Source: an uncultured Lachnospiraceae bacterium (GTDB lineage: Bacteria > Bacillota > Clostridia > Lachnospirales > Lachnospiraceae). Taken from it: 13,114 bases of DNA. The DNA lies in contig CAJUII010000090.1 in NCBI GenBank assembly GCA_910586405.1, positions 1 to 13,114 on the forward strand, given 5' to 3'. A program made the position numbers and the translations under genes. Under the pieces are notes generated by a model. It was not told the origin of the DNA. It searched no databases and saw only the letters and a list, made by a program, of their open reading frames with translations. Positions 1-6,745 of the stretch are shown here, one piece after another (within the stretch, counting starts at the first letter, position 1; each line of letters opens with the position of its first letter).

Positions 1-71
1 AGCAAGTTCATAATAAATGATGTCGTTTGGAAGCCTTCGTGAAACAACCCTGTTCTCCCCTCCATGTAATC

Positions 72-100
72 TTTACACTGTCTACAAACTTGGTTATAAT
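72..100 (+). promoter_or_regulatory. sigma-A promoter for the small cysteine-rich gene
   Basis: A -35 box TTTACA (72-77) and a perfect -10 box TATAAT (95-100) are separated by exactly 17 bp. This is a near-consensus vegetative promoter. It predicts a start near position 107 and a leader of about 107 nt before the ATG at 214. The leader shows no obvious riboswitch or hairpin. Positions 1-71 hold nothing I can assign. Confidence 0.7.
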
Positions 101-213
101 TATTTCATAAATCAATTTCGCTATAACAGGCTTATTCTTGAACTACTAAGTAACATTAGCGATAATCTGCAATCCAAACAAAAGCCTTATTTGATTATTG
201 GGGGAAATGATCG

Positions 214-570
214 ATGAAGAACAGAAAAAACTATTTGAAGGCACGCAAAAAAAGATTTAAATGGTCCCAACTTGGCTACATTGCAAAGGACTCTGTATGT
301 CCAATCTGCGCTAATAAACCGCTGATACAGCTAGACCAATACGATTCGTGGGCTTGCATTTTTTGCAATATATGGCTGGACGAAGCCTGCGGCGACCCGG
401 ACTGCCCATATTGCAGTATCCGTCCGCAGACCCCTTATGAAGCATATGAGCTGGCTGATCTTGAAGCCGGGAGTGCCGGTCGCCGGAAACGCTGGCGGTG
501 TGACAACTATCAGCACAAGACAGACGGCATGAAAAAACATATGCGTCCTAAATCTAAGGCATTTCCCTGA
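214..570 (+). CDS. small cysteine-rich putative zinc-binding protein, function unknown
   Basis: This is a 118-residue protein of no function I recognise. The N-terminus is strongly basic (Lys/Arg-rich, residues 1-16). A cysteine cluster follows: CPIC at 29-32, CIFC at 48-51, then Cys59, Cys64 and Cys67 in a CGDPDCPYC arrangement. Paired CxxC knuckles of this kind usually bind zinc, as in zinc-ribbon proteins. The C-terminus is again basic. There is no signal peptide or membrane segment, so it should be cytosolic. A GGGGGA ribosome binding site lies 8 nt before the ATG, and a good promoter lies upstream. The last 17 bp overlap the 3' end of the convergent chemotaxis gene. It could bind nucleic acid or be a small regulator; that is inference. 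The gene call rests on promoter, ribosome binding site and cysteine pattern. Confidence 0.75.
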   Translation: MKNRKNYLKARKKRFKWSQLGYIAKDSVCPICANKPLIQLDQYDSWACIFCNIWLDEACGDPDCPYCSIRPQTPYEAYELADLEAGSAGRRKRWRCDNYQHKTDGMKKHMRPKSKAFP

Positions 571-1495
571 CCATAGCAACCGCCTGCTCAATAATGTGCT
601 CAAACGCTTCCATCAACACACCCTTCTTGCTGTCGTCAATATCCATCCGGTCCATGATATCACCGTAAATCCCTGCCGTGGACGTAAGTGAATCCTGTAC
701 CGTCTTAACATACGCGCGGTTTTGCTCCACAGCATTGTCAATCGCGTCACGAACCGCAGACGTGCCCGAAGCGCGCTCTTTAATCTCATCGAAGTACCTG
801 CCTGTCTCCTCCATACTCCTGATACTGCCAAGCACCGCCTCGTCAGACGCCTGGATAAATTTATTTAGTTCGCTGCTCTTCTGTTCAACCTCCACGATGC
901 TCGCATGAATGCCCTCTACCATATCCTGACTCAGCTTTGCAAGCTTGCCCACTTCCTCTGCGACCACCGCGAAACCTTTTCCCTGCTCCCCAGCTCTTGC
1001 AGCCTCAATACTTGCATTCAGCGACAGAAGATCTGTCTGGTCAGCGACCTCACTGATTCCTGACAGACTATTACGAATCTTATTCAGCGCCTCTTGAAGC
1101 TGTACAAACGTCAATGACATATTGTTGAAATTTTCTTTTACAGAACCAGCTCCCTGCCGCAGACGCTCCATTTGGCGCTGCGCATCCTCCACAGATTGAC
1201 CAATTTCCATCTCCACTTCGTTGAATTGATCAGCTGCCGCTGTGATCTCCTGAAAACCATCATCCATTCCATTGATGTCATTCCTCAAACTGATAATGTC
1301 ATTTTGCAGCCCCGCAAGCTGTTCATTGGCATAGCGCATTTTCTGTGTTGTCTGAAAAACGTCACCCGCAAGCTCATCCACCACCTGACAGGCGCTTGTC
1401 AGTGCATAATCCAGTGGGTGCTTGTCAAACTGTACTCCTTTTTCTGGCAGAGCTGTCTCTTTCTCCGCTGCTCTCTTTGCAAATAGTTTCAACAC
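554..1495 (-). CDS. soluble methyl-accepting chemotaxis protein
   Basis: This 313-residue protein is almost entirely the cytoplasmic signalling domain of a methyl-accepting chemotaxis protein. The hairpin tip is clear at about residues 147-190: DQTDLLSLNASIEAARAGE followed by GKGFAVVAEEVGKLA. This tip binds CheA and CheW. Long helical arms predicted to form a coiled coil flank it on both sides. There is no transmembrane helix, periplasmic domain, PAS or other recognisable sensor domain, only about 40 extra N-terminal residues. No C-terminal CheR-tethering pentapeptide is visible. The start is GTG with a strong GGAGGAG ribosome binding site. It lies 54 bp after the FIST gene and is surely co-transcribed with it, so the FIST protein may supply the sensory input (inference). 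Its 3' end overlaps the convergent small gene by 17 bp. Confidence 0.92.
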   Translation of the reverse strand: MLKLFAKRAAEKETALPEKGVQFDKHPLDYALTSACQVVDELAGDVFQTTQKMRYANEQLAGLQNDIISLRNDINGMDDGFQEITAAADQFNEVEMEIGQSVEDAQRQMERLRQGAGSVKENFNNMSLTFVQLQEALNKIRNSLSGISEVADQTDLLSLNASIEAARAGEQGKGFAVVAEEVGKLAKLSQDMVEGIHASIVEVEQKSSELNKFIQASDEAVLGSIRSMEETGRYFDEIKERASGTSAVRDAIDNAVEQNRAYVKTVQDSLTSTAGIYGDIMDRMDIDDSKKGVLMEAFEHIIEQAVAMVREMP

Positions 1496-1549
1496 GCTTT
1501 CTCCTCCCTATTCCTAACGCTATTTTCATGTGATATCTATCTCATCTGA

Positions 1550-2623
1550 CTACTCAAATGCCAGACAACACATTGTCTGGTTGACAAACTGCGTATTGTA
1601 ATGTTCTCCTACGCCAACCATGCCCGCGTGTGAAAAGCTGCGGCACATCTCGGCAAGATAGCTGTCCCAGTAATGCTCGTCGTTAAACATGATATACCGA
1701 AACAGGCAGTTGACAGAAAGCACGGCTGACACACTACCCAAATCTTTCTGAATCCTTGTGATGGTGTCCTGCACCACTTCCCTGTAATCTCCCATACTCA
1801 GTATCGTCAGAAAATCCATCTTGTTTGCTGGGCGAAACGTCGTGATGCTGCCGTCCGACTCCACTCCCTTGATCGAGACAATATATGTATCACCGTCACA
1901 GACATGTCCAAACGGATTCTTGAAAGTCTGTGTAGTGATTTTATCCCTGCTGATTCCAAGCTCAGAGGTATATACCTTCTCGGCAGAGATATTTTCTAGT
2001 GTACAGATCTTATATGCTTTTGGATCGGCATCCGTCACCATAAATTGTTTGTCTGTCTCCTGCGGGCGGACATAGATGTTTTCCTTGTAGGACTTAATCT
2101 TTCCTTTCAGGTTCTTGAAGAGAAAGAATGCGCATGCATCCTGATATATTTTTCCATTACATGCGATTGCAGCCGAATTGCTCGTACCGCCCGCAAGGTC
2201 ATATCCTGCGCGGCAAAGGTAATTTGACAAAGTTGTGACAGCACGCACATCGGCCCCCGCTGAACAGATGTCAAAACATGCTGTCCGCCCACGCTCGCCG
2301 CCGACCGCCTTCACTGCATTCTCGAGGCGTCTGATATACTTGATCGGCATGACAGACGCCTGCTCTAAGACATCCGCCACCACCTTGATATTGTCCTTCA
2401 TCGCAGTCACCGTAATGCCCGCATCATAAAACTGTTTGTCTATATATGCCTGCCCTACACCGCCGACAGATGGAATGCCGGGAAAGATTTTTTCGATTTC
2501 CATTGCTGTGCGTTCAAGCATATTCTCGTCCGCAACAGTAAAAAACAGCGCTGCTGGCTCTTTGATGCCATTTAAAGCCTCCGCCACATCACCCTTCTTA
2601 CTGCTGCCAAATGTATATTTCAT
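1550..2623 (-). CDS. FIST-domain sensor protein (FIST_N plus FIST_C)
   Basis: This 357-residue soluble protein matches the FIST (F-box and intracellular signal transduction) sensor family. The FIST_N region covers roughly residues 10-190, including the glycine-rich stretch GIPSVGGVGQ near 50 and AGGTSNS near 144. The FIST_C region covers roughly 200-350 and ends in the typical GVGEHYNTQFVNQT motif near the C-terminus. FIST domains are thought to bind small ligands, possibly amino acids, and in other bacteria are found with chemotaxis receptors, GGDEF and kinase proteins. Here the gene is first in a two-gene unit with a sensor-less methyl-accepting protein, which suggests a ligand-binding partner for that receptor (inference). 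There is no signal peptide or membrane helix. The start is well supported by GGAGGA 8 nt upstream. Confidence 0.88.
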   Translation of the reverse strand: MKYTFGSSKKGDVAEALNGIKEPAALFFTVADENMLERTAMEIEKIFPGIPSVGGVGQAYIDKQFYDAGITVTAMKDNIKVVADVLEQASVMPIKYIRRLENAVKAVGGERGRTACFDICSAGADVRAVTTLSNYLCRAGYDLAGGTSNSAAIACNGKIYQDACAFFLFKNLKGKIKSYKENIYVRPQETDKQFMVTDADPKAYKICTLENISAEKVYTSELGISRDKITTQTFKNPFGHVCDGDTYIVSIKGVESDGSITTFRPANKMDFLTILSMGDYREVVQDTITRIQKDLGSVSAVLSVNCLFRYIMFNDEHYWDSYLAEMCRSFSHAGMVGVGEHYNTQFVNQTMCCLAFE

Positions 2624-2652
2624 GATCTGTATCCTCCATATTTTTTCACATT

Positions 2653-2680
2653 CTGATAATTAAACACAATGTCCTGACAA
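2653..2680 (-). promoter_or_regulatory. candidate promoter for the FIST-MCP pair, proximal
   Basis: Read on the minus strand, TTGTCA (2675-2680) is followed after 16 bp by TATCAG (2653-2658). The -35 box is good and the -10 box is 4 of 6. It would give a leader of about 23 nt, just enough to hold the GGAGGA site. I saw no convincing match to the flagellar/chemotaxis sigma-D pattern. It competes with the distal candidate just upstream. Confidence 0.4.
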
Positions 2681-2693
2681 TTGAATTACTATG

Positions 2694-2722
2694 ATCATAA
2701 CATATTTTATTCGATTTTCCTA
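2694..2722 (-). promoter_or_regulatory. candidate promoter for the FIST-MCP pair, distal extended -10
   Basis: On the minus strand TATGAT (2694-2699) is preceded by TG one base upstream, giving the extended -10 form TGTTATGAT. The -35 position 17 bp away reads TAGGAA, a poor match. Extended -10 promoters often tolerate this. The -10 box lies within the palindrome TATGATCATA. Confidence 0.35.
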
Positions 2723-2825
2723 CTATTTTTTGTATATAATGCATAAAATGATTTGTGCCACGGATTCATTCGCAAATGATTCTGTAATTGTTGCAATCAA
2801 ACCATTGAATATTTCAGGCTTTATA

Positions 2826-2854
2826 TTGAAAATTCTGATCAAATGAATTATAGT
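2826..2854 (+). promoter_or_regulatory. sigma-A promoter for malQ
   Basis: TTGAAA (2826-2831) and TATAGT (2849-2854) are separated by exactly 17 bp, and each is 5 of 6 to consensus. Transcription should begin near 2861 and give a leader of about 66 nt. That leader contains the inverted repeat at 2891-2907. Confidence 0.7.
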
Positions 2855-2890
2855 TAAAATGTACGAAATATTACGATAAAAATATATTCA

Positions 2891-2907
2891 TCGTGCGATT
2901 AGCACGA
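2891..2907 (+). repeat. perfect 6-bp inverted repeat in the malQ leader
   Basis: TCGTGC and GCACGA flank a 5-nt loop (GATTA). The repeat ends 4 nt before the AAGGAGG ribosome binding site of malQ. In RNA it is a small GC-containing hairpin next to the site of ribosome entry. In DNA it could be an operator downstream of the promoter. It lacks a run of T, so it is not a terminator. Confidence 0.5.
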
Positions 2908-2926
2908 AAAAAGGAGGCAGACAAAT

Positions 2927-4456
2927 ATGAACAGAGCTGCGGGCATATTATTACCTATAGCCAGCTTGCCATCAAAATACGGCATTGGCTGTTTTTCCCA
3001 AAGCGCTTACGATTTTGTAGACTGGCTGAAAAAAGCTGGTCAAACCTACTGGCAAATATTGCCGCTTGGTCCTACAAGCTATGGGGATTCCCCGTACCAG
3101 TCCTTTTCCACATTTGCCGGAAATCCTTACTTTATCAGTTTGGAAACATTGGTGGAGGAAGGAGTCCTGACAAAGGCTGAATGTGATAAGGCTGATTTTG
3201 GCAGCATTGATACTGACATTGATTATGAGAAACTTTACATAAACCGTTATCCGCTCCTGCGCAAAGCATATGAGCGCAGCGACATCAGCAAAAACGCCGC
3301 ATATCAAAAATTTGTGGAAGAGAATAACTGGTGGCTGTCAGATTACGCTTTGTTTATGGCAGTAAAGGAACGCTTTGATGGAAAGCCATGGACAGAGTGG
3401 GCAGAAGATATCCGTCTGCGATGGGCAAATGCCATGGACTATTATCGCAGAGAGCTGTATTTTGATATTGAGTTCCAACAGTATCTGCAATATCAATTTT
3501 TCACCCAATGGAATAAACTGCGTGCATACGCCAATGCCAACGGCATCCAAATCGTAGGTGATATTCCTATTTACGTTGCGATGGATAGCGCAGATGCATG
3601 GGCACATCCAGAGCTTTTTCAACTAGATCAGGAAAATATACCAACAGCTGTTGCCGGATGCCCGCCAGATGGCTTTTCAGCGGACGGTCAATTGTGGGGA
3701 AATCCGCTTTATCGCTGGGAATACCACAGGCAGACCGGATATGATTGGTGGATTACACGCCTTTGGTACTGCTTCCAGATGTACGATGTTGTCCGCATCG
3801 ATCATTTCCGCGGATTTGATGAATATTATTCCATCCCATATGGAGAGGAGACTGCCGTTAACGGACATTGGGAAAAAGGTCCTGGCATCGAGCTGTTCCG
3901 CACCATGGAACGGCGTCTTGGCAAGCATGAGGTCATCGCAGAGGATTTGGGCTATGTAACAGATTCTGTGCGCCAACTGGTGCGCGACAGCGGTTTCCCT
4001 GGCATGAAAGTCTTAGAGTTTGCATTTGATTCCAGAGATTCCGGTTCTGCAAACGACTATTTTCCACATAATTTTACAGAGAATAGTGTTGCTTACACAG
4101 GTACGCACGATAATGAAACCCTTGTAGGTTGGTTCCACAGCATTCCCAGCAAGGATCTGCAAATAGTACGCGATTATCTATGTGACCAGTACACACCGGA
4201 AAAACAGCTTTATAAACCCTTAATCTCTCTGGTGATGCGCAGCATTGCCAAGACATGTATTATTCCAATGCAGGATTATTTAGGCTATGACAACGACAGC
4301 CGGACAAACAAACCGTCAACACTAGGGACAAACTGGCGTTGGAGAATCCGAGACAAAGAGCTGAGCGCTGCCCTGCAACAAGAAGTCCTCTCTGTGACCA
4401 AACGCTACGGGCGTATGAACTGGTTTCAATCAGAAGAAAATGAAGTCGCCGAGTAG
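2927..4456 (+). CDS. malQ: 4-alpha-glucanotransferase (amylomaltase, GH77)
   Basis: This 509-residue enzyme moves alpha-1,4-glucan segments between maltodextrins and releases glucose, as part of cytosolic maltodextrin or glycogen use. The family N-terminus is intact (AAGILLPIASLPSKYGIG, then WQILPLGPT at 43-50). The GH77 catalytic residues are visible: the nucleophile Asp292 in VRIDHFRG, the acid/base Glu339 in VIAEDLG, and the transition-state Asp395 in GTHDNET. The length is normal for the short bacterial type without an N-terminal extension. The start is fixed by AAGGAGG 9 nt upstream. It stands alone with its own promoter and a strong terminator, and no maltose transporter or phosphorylase gene lies beside it here. 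The leader hairpin may matter for control. Confidence 0.97.
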   Translation: MNRAAGILLPIASLPSKYGIGCFSQSAYDFVDWLKKAGQTYWQILPLGPTSYGDSPYQSFSTFAGNPYFISLETLVEEGVLTKAECDKADFGSIDTDIDYEKLYINRYPLLRKAYERSDISKNAAYQKFVEENNWWLSDYALFMAVKERFDGKPWTEWAEDIRLRWANAMDYYRRELYFDIEFQQYLQYQFFTQWNKLRAYANANGIQIVGDIPIYVAMDSADAWAHPELFQLDQENIPTAVAGCPPDGFSADGQLWGNPLYRWEYHRQTGYDWWITRLWYCFQMYDVVRIDHFRGFDEYYSIPYGEETAVNGHWEKGPGIELFRTMERRLGKHEVIAEDLGYVTDSVRQLVRDSGFPGMKVLEFAFDSRDSGSANDYFPHNFTENSVAYTGTHDNETLVGWFHSIPSKDLQIVRDYLCDQYTPEKQLYKPLISLVMRSIAKTCIIPMQDYLGYDNDSRTNKPSTLGTNWRWRIRDKELSAALQQEVLSVTKRYGRMNWFQSEENEVAE

Positions 4457-4480
4457 AGAAAATACATCTTTCCCTACTCC

Positions 4481-4534
4481 CACGCCGGGCACTCGTCAGC
4501 TTCTGCTGACAGTGTTCCTTTGGACGCCCGTGTG
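4481..4534 (+). repeat. nested inverted repeats downstream of malQ
   Basis: A perfect 6-bp hairpin, GTCAGC (4495-4500), loop TTCT, GCTGAC (4505-4510), can be extended by ACT/AGT across one bulged base. Outside it, GGGC (4487-4490) can pair with GCCC (4526-4529), and CAC (4481-4483) with GTG (4530-4532). This lies between the malQ stop and its terminator and may form a branched structure in the 3' untranslated RNA. No T tract follows, so it is not itself a terminator. Confidence 0.4.
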
Positions 4535-4541
4535 CATAAAC

Positions 4542-4580
4542 AAAGACAGACACCTTCGCGAAGATGTCTGTCTTTATTAT
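4542..4580. terminator. bidirectional intrinsic terminator between malQ and acpP
   Basis: AAAGACAGACA (4542-4552) pairs perfectly with TGTCTGTCTTT (4565-4575). After one mismatch an inner CTTC-GC-GAAG palindrome (4554-4563) continues the stem. On the plus strand the stem runs into TTTATTAT. On the minus strand it runs into TTTGTTTATG. It sits between two converging genes and should stop transcription from both. Confidence 0.9.
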
Positions 4581-4625
4581 AAAACTCAATTCTTCAATAT
4601 TTGTCACTGTTCCGATATCCAATTC

Positions 4626-4859
4626 TTAAATATCTGCACCCTGATCTTTGAGATACTCGATAATATCGCCAACTGTCTTGACACGCTTATCCATCTCCTC
4701 ATAGTCTGCTGCAATCCCGTACTCGTCCTCAAACGCCATAATCAGCTCCACCAAATCAATAGAATCTGCCCCCAGATCATCCTTTAAATTCAAATCCTCT
4801 GTGAGCTCCACGCCTGTCAAATGTAACTGTTCTTCGATGATTTCCAATACTCTTTCCAT
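4626..4859 (-). CDS. acpP: acyl carrier protein
   Basis: This 77-residue acidic protein carries growing acyl chains on a phosphopantetheine arm during fatty acid synthesis. The attachment serine is Ser33 in the invariant motif GADSIDLVELIMAFEDEYGI. The surrounding four-helix acidic layout and the length are typical of a free-standing acyl carrier protein. AAGGAGA lies 7 nt before the ATG. The gene is alone in its unit, with a strong promoter and a terminator shared with malQ. No fab genes are nearby, so it could be either the main carrier or a specialised second copy; the sequence alone does not decide. Its 5' leader is long and contains a short open frame that ends directly at this start. 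Confidence 0.95.
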   Translation of the reverse strand: MERVLEIIEEQLHLTGVELTEDLNLKDDLGADSIDLVELIMAFEDEYGIAADYEEMDKRVKTVGDIIEYLKDQGADI

Positions 4860-4940
4860 TTAAAAATCTCCTTTTATACACACTAATCCCGTACTTTGAC
4901 GAAACATCCATGTAGCTTCCATACTTTCATTGTATGCCAT
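4860..4940 (-). other. 26-codon upstream open frame abutting acpP
   Basis: Within the acpP leader an ATG (4938-4940) opens a 26-codon frame whose TAA stop (4860-4862) is immediately followed by the acpP ATG, in the same frame. The acpP ribosome binding site lies inside it. The frame's own ribosome binding site is weak, with only CTGG nearby. It may be a chance open stretch or a short leader peptide giving translational coupling. A second, 8-codon frame starts a little upstream in another phase. Confidence 0.25.
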
Positions 4941-4982
4941 TACCAGCAGTCATATGATGTTCGATTCCTATTAACAAACAGA

Positions 4983-5011
4983 AGTATAGTATTCTCGTAT
5001 TTATTTGTCAA
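4983..5011 (-). promoter_or_regulatory. acpP: strong sigma-A promoter for acpP
   Basis: On the minus strand a perfect TTGACA (5006-5011) and TATACT (4983-4988) are separated by exactly 17 bp. The stretch upstream is rich in A and T runs, like an UP element. Transcription should start near 4976 and give a leader of about 117 nt. I saw no FapR-type or FabT-type operator that I could call with confidence. Confidence 0.8.
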
Positions 5012-5054
5012 CGTGTTTTCTTAAAATTTTCTAAAAAATACAAAAAATAAGCAA

Positions 5055-5900
5055 TCATTTCTGTTGTAGGAGGTACTGATACACTTCCCGCTTGGAAATG
5101 CCCCGATCTTTTGCCACCCTTTTCATCGCTTCTTTATGGTCCATTCCCTGTGACTCATACTGCTGCATATGCGCTTCAATCGTTATCTCCTGCCAGCTCT
5201 GCTCCTGTTCCCGCTGAAAGTCACAGAGACTTTTCCCCTCCACCACAAGCACATACTCTCCACGCGGCTCCTGCGTCTCAAACAATGCACGCGCCTCATA
5301 CAGCGTAGTTGACACAACCTCCTCGAATTTCTTCGTCAACTCCCTACAGAGCGTCAGCCTGCGCTCTCCTAGCGCCTCATAAAGCACTTCTAGCGTGCGC
5401 ACCAAATGATGTGGCGCCTCATACAAGATAATGGTTCTTGACTCCTTCTGCAAGTCCTCCAGAATCGCTCTTTTTTCCTTCTTATCCGCAGGCAGAAATC
5501 CCTCGAAGCAGAATCTTCTCGTGCTGAATCCCGAGAGCGTCAGCGCCGTGATACATGCCGCTGCCCCCGGCAGAGATGTCACGACGATACCTGCTTCCCG
5601 GCACTTCTGCACAAGCACCTCTCCCGGATCAGAGATCGCGGGTGTTCCAGCATCTGTTATCAGCGCTACATTTTTTCCTTTATTCATCTGTTCAATTAGT
5701 GTGACAGCCTTCTCGACCTTATTATATTCATGATAGCTGGTCATCGGTGTGTGGATATCAAAGTGATTGAGCAGCCTGATGCTGTTTCTGGTATCCTCTG
5801 CCGCGATCAAATCCACCATCTGTAACGTCTCCACCACCCGCGGCGTCATGTCCTTCAAATTGCCGATTGGCGTCGCACACAAATATAATTTTCCAGTCAT
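5055..5900 (-). CDS. rsmI: 16S rRNA (cytidine-1402-2'-O)-methyltransferase RsmI
   Basis: This 281-residue enzyme uses S-adenosylmethionine to methylate the 2'-OH of C1402 in 16S rRNA, in the ribosomal P-site region. The tetrapyrrole-methylase fold is shown by the N-terminal LYLCATPIGNL, AAEDTRNS near 33-40, ITDAGTPAISDPGE at 81-94, SLPGAAA near 109-115, FEGFLP at 132-137 and ILYEAPH at 158-164. The C-terminal 60 residues form the usual helical extension. I chose the ATG at 5900 over the one at 5942 because GGAGGT lies 7 nt before it and family members begin with MxGKLYL. It is the last gene of the long minus-strand series and corresponds to B. subtilis yabC. No clear intrinsic terminator follows, only T-rich sequence. 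Confidence 0.95.
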   Translation of the reverse strand: MTGKLYLCATPIGNLKDMTPRVVETLQMVDLIAAEDTRNSIRLLNHFDIHTPMTSYHEYNKVEKAVTLIEQMNKGKNVALITDAGTPAISDPGEVLVQKCREAGIVVTSLPGAAACITALTLSGFSTRRFCFEGFLPADKKEKRAILEDLQKESRTIILYEAPHHLVRTLEVLYEALGERRLTLCRELTKKFEEVVSTTLYEARALFETQEPRGEYVLVVEGKSLCDFQREQEQSWQEITIEAHMQQYESQGMDHKEAMKRVAKDRGISKREVYQYLLQQK

Positions 5901-5954
5901 TGCCCTCACCTCCTCATTGTATCCGCCGTTCATCTTTATCATGCATCCAGCTAT

Positions 5955-6692
5955 TTAGAACCCATATGTATCCCGAATCTCCTCTGTATAGACATTTGGC
6001 TCCTGAAAAATAATCAGCGGCCTCTCCACCGTCATGCGAGGTTTTCCACCGCGGCAGCCTTCAATCAGGACCATATTAGGCTCTTTATCAATATAAGGAT
6101 ATACCAAACGCATCCTCTTTGGTTCCAGCTTATATTTCATCATCACTGCCAGAATCTCTGCCAGTCGAAATGGTCTGTGCACCATACAAAAGTGCCCGCC
6201 AGGTCTTAACAGCTTTGCAGCAATTCGGACCACATCCTCGAGCGTACACAAAATCTCATGACGTGCAATCGCCTTTGGCGCATTCGGGTTTGTCAAGCCA
6301 TGCTGTCCAATCATATACGGTGGATTACATGTTATCACATCAAAAGAAGCAGCATCAAAAAACTGGTCTGCTTCCTTCAAATCCCCTGTCACAATATCAA
6401 TCTTTTTTTCCAGATGATTCAACAGCACGCTGCGCCGCGCCATATCCGCGCTCTCCTCCTGGATTTCAATAGCACAGATGCGCGCCGCCTGCGTCTTTGC
6501 CTCAACCAGCAGCGGAATAATTCCTGTGCCTGTGCCCAGGTCCAGCACTGCCGCGCCAGGCTTCACCCGGACAAAACCACTCAACAGCACCGCATCCATG
6601 CCAAAACAGAATTTTTCAGGATTTTGGATAATCTGATAGCCATTGCGCTGCAAATCATCAATGCGCTCATGTCCCTTTAGCTCTACAATCAT
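5955..6692 (-). CDS. trmN6: N6-adenine tRNA methyltransferase, TrmN6/YabB family
   Basis: This 245-residue S-adenosylmethionine-dependent methyltransferase belongs to the family of E. coli YfiC/TrmN6 (adenine-37 of tRNA-Val) and B. subtilis YabB. The SAM-binding motif VLDLGTGTGIIPLL is at about 49-62, the acidic motif CAIEIQ at about 73-78, and the amino-methyltransferase motif NPPY at 123-126. The N-terminal GYQIIQNPEKFCFGMDAVLL stretch is typical of the family. A longer reading starts at a TTG (6698), but ATG at 6692 has AGAGG 7 nt upstream and is preferred. It precedes rsmI as in B. subtilis, though the small yazA gene usually between them is absent. The exact tRNA target is inferred from the family. 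Confidence 0.9.
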   Translation of the reverse strand: MIVELKGHERIDDLQRNGYQIIQNPEKFCFGMDAVLLSGFVRVKPGAAVLDLGTGTGIIPLLVEAKTQAARICAIEIQEESADMARRSVLLNHLEKKIDIVTGDLKEADQFFDAASFDVITCNPPYMIGQHGLTNPNAPKAIARHEILCTLEDVVRIAAKLLRPGGHFCMVHRPFRLAEILAVMMKYKLEPKRMRLVYPYIDKEPNMVLIEGCRGGKPRMTVERPLIIFQEPNVYTEEIRDTYGF

Positions 6693-6745
6693 ACACAAAC
6701 CTCTATATACTAATTATTCAAAGCAAAGATGCTCTGACACTCTTT

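Larger units (their letters stand above)
2624..2926. other. 303-bp divergent intergenic region between the FIST gene and malQ
   Basis: This AT-rich region carries promoters for both directions and no open frame of substance. I looked for known riboswitch cores, CcpA cre sites and LacI-type operators with a central CG and saw none. Short dyads include the perfect 10-bp palindrome TATGATCATA (2690-2699), TCATT/AATGA around 2766-2779, and ATTG-TTG-CAAT at 2787-2797. Their meaning is unknown. Confidence 0.6.

Noticed and set aside
17..217. 66-codon plus-strand open frame upstream of the small cysteine-rich gene
   Set aside because: It spans the TTTACA-17-TATAAT promoter, has no ribosome binding site, and its sequence resembles no protein; the region reads as a promoter and leader.
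2624..2926. Riboswitch or CcpA cre site in the FIST-malQ intergenic region
   Set aside because: I found no conserved riboswitch core and no cre-like sequence with the central CG; only promoters and short dyads.
4260..4787. Open frames of about 115-120 codons on both strands around the malQ end and acpP
   Set aside because: They cross the strong terminator stem or run opposite malQ and acpP, so they are chance frames.
5012..5054. Terminator at the end of the rsmI series
   Set aside because: The sequence is T-rich on the minus strand, but no stable GC-containing stem precedes the T runs.
5901..5942. Longer N-terminus for rsmI from the ATG at 5942
   Set aside because: The ribosome binding site there is weak, while GGAGGT sits 7 nt before the ATG at 5900, which also matches the family N-terminus.
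6258..6680. 140-codon plus-strand open frame opposite trmN6
   Set aside because: It is fully antisense to a gene with intact methyltransferase motifs; no independent support.
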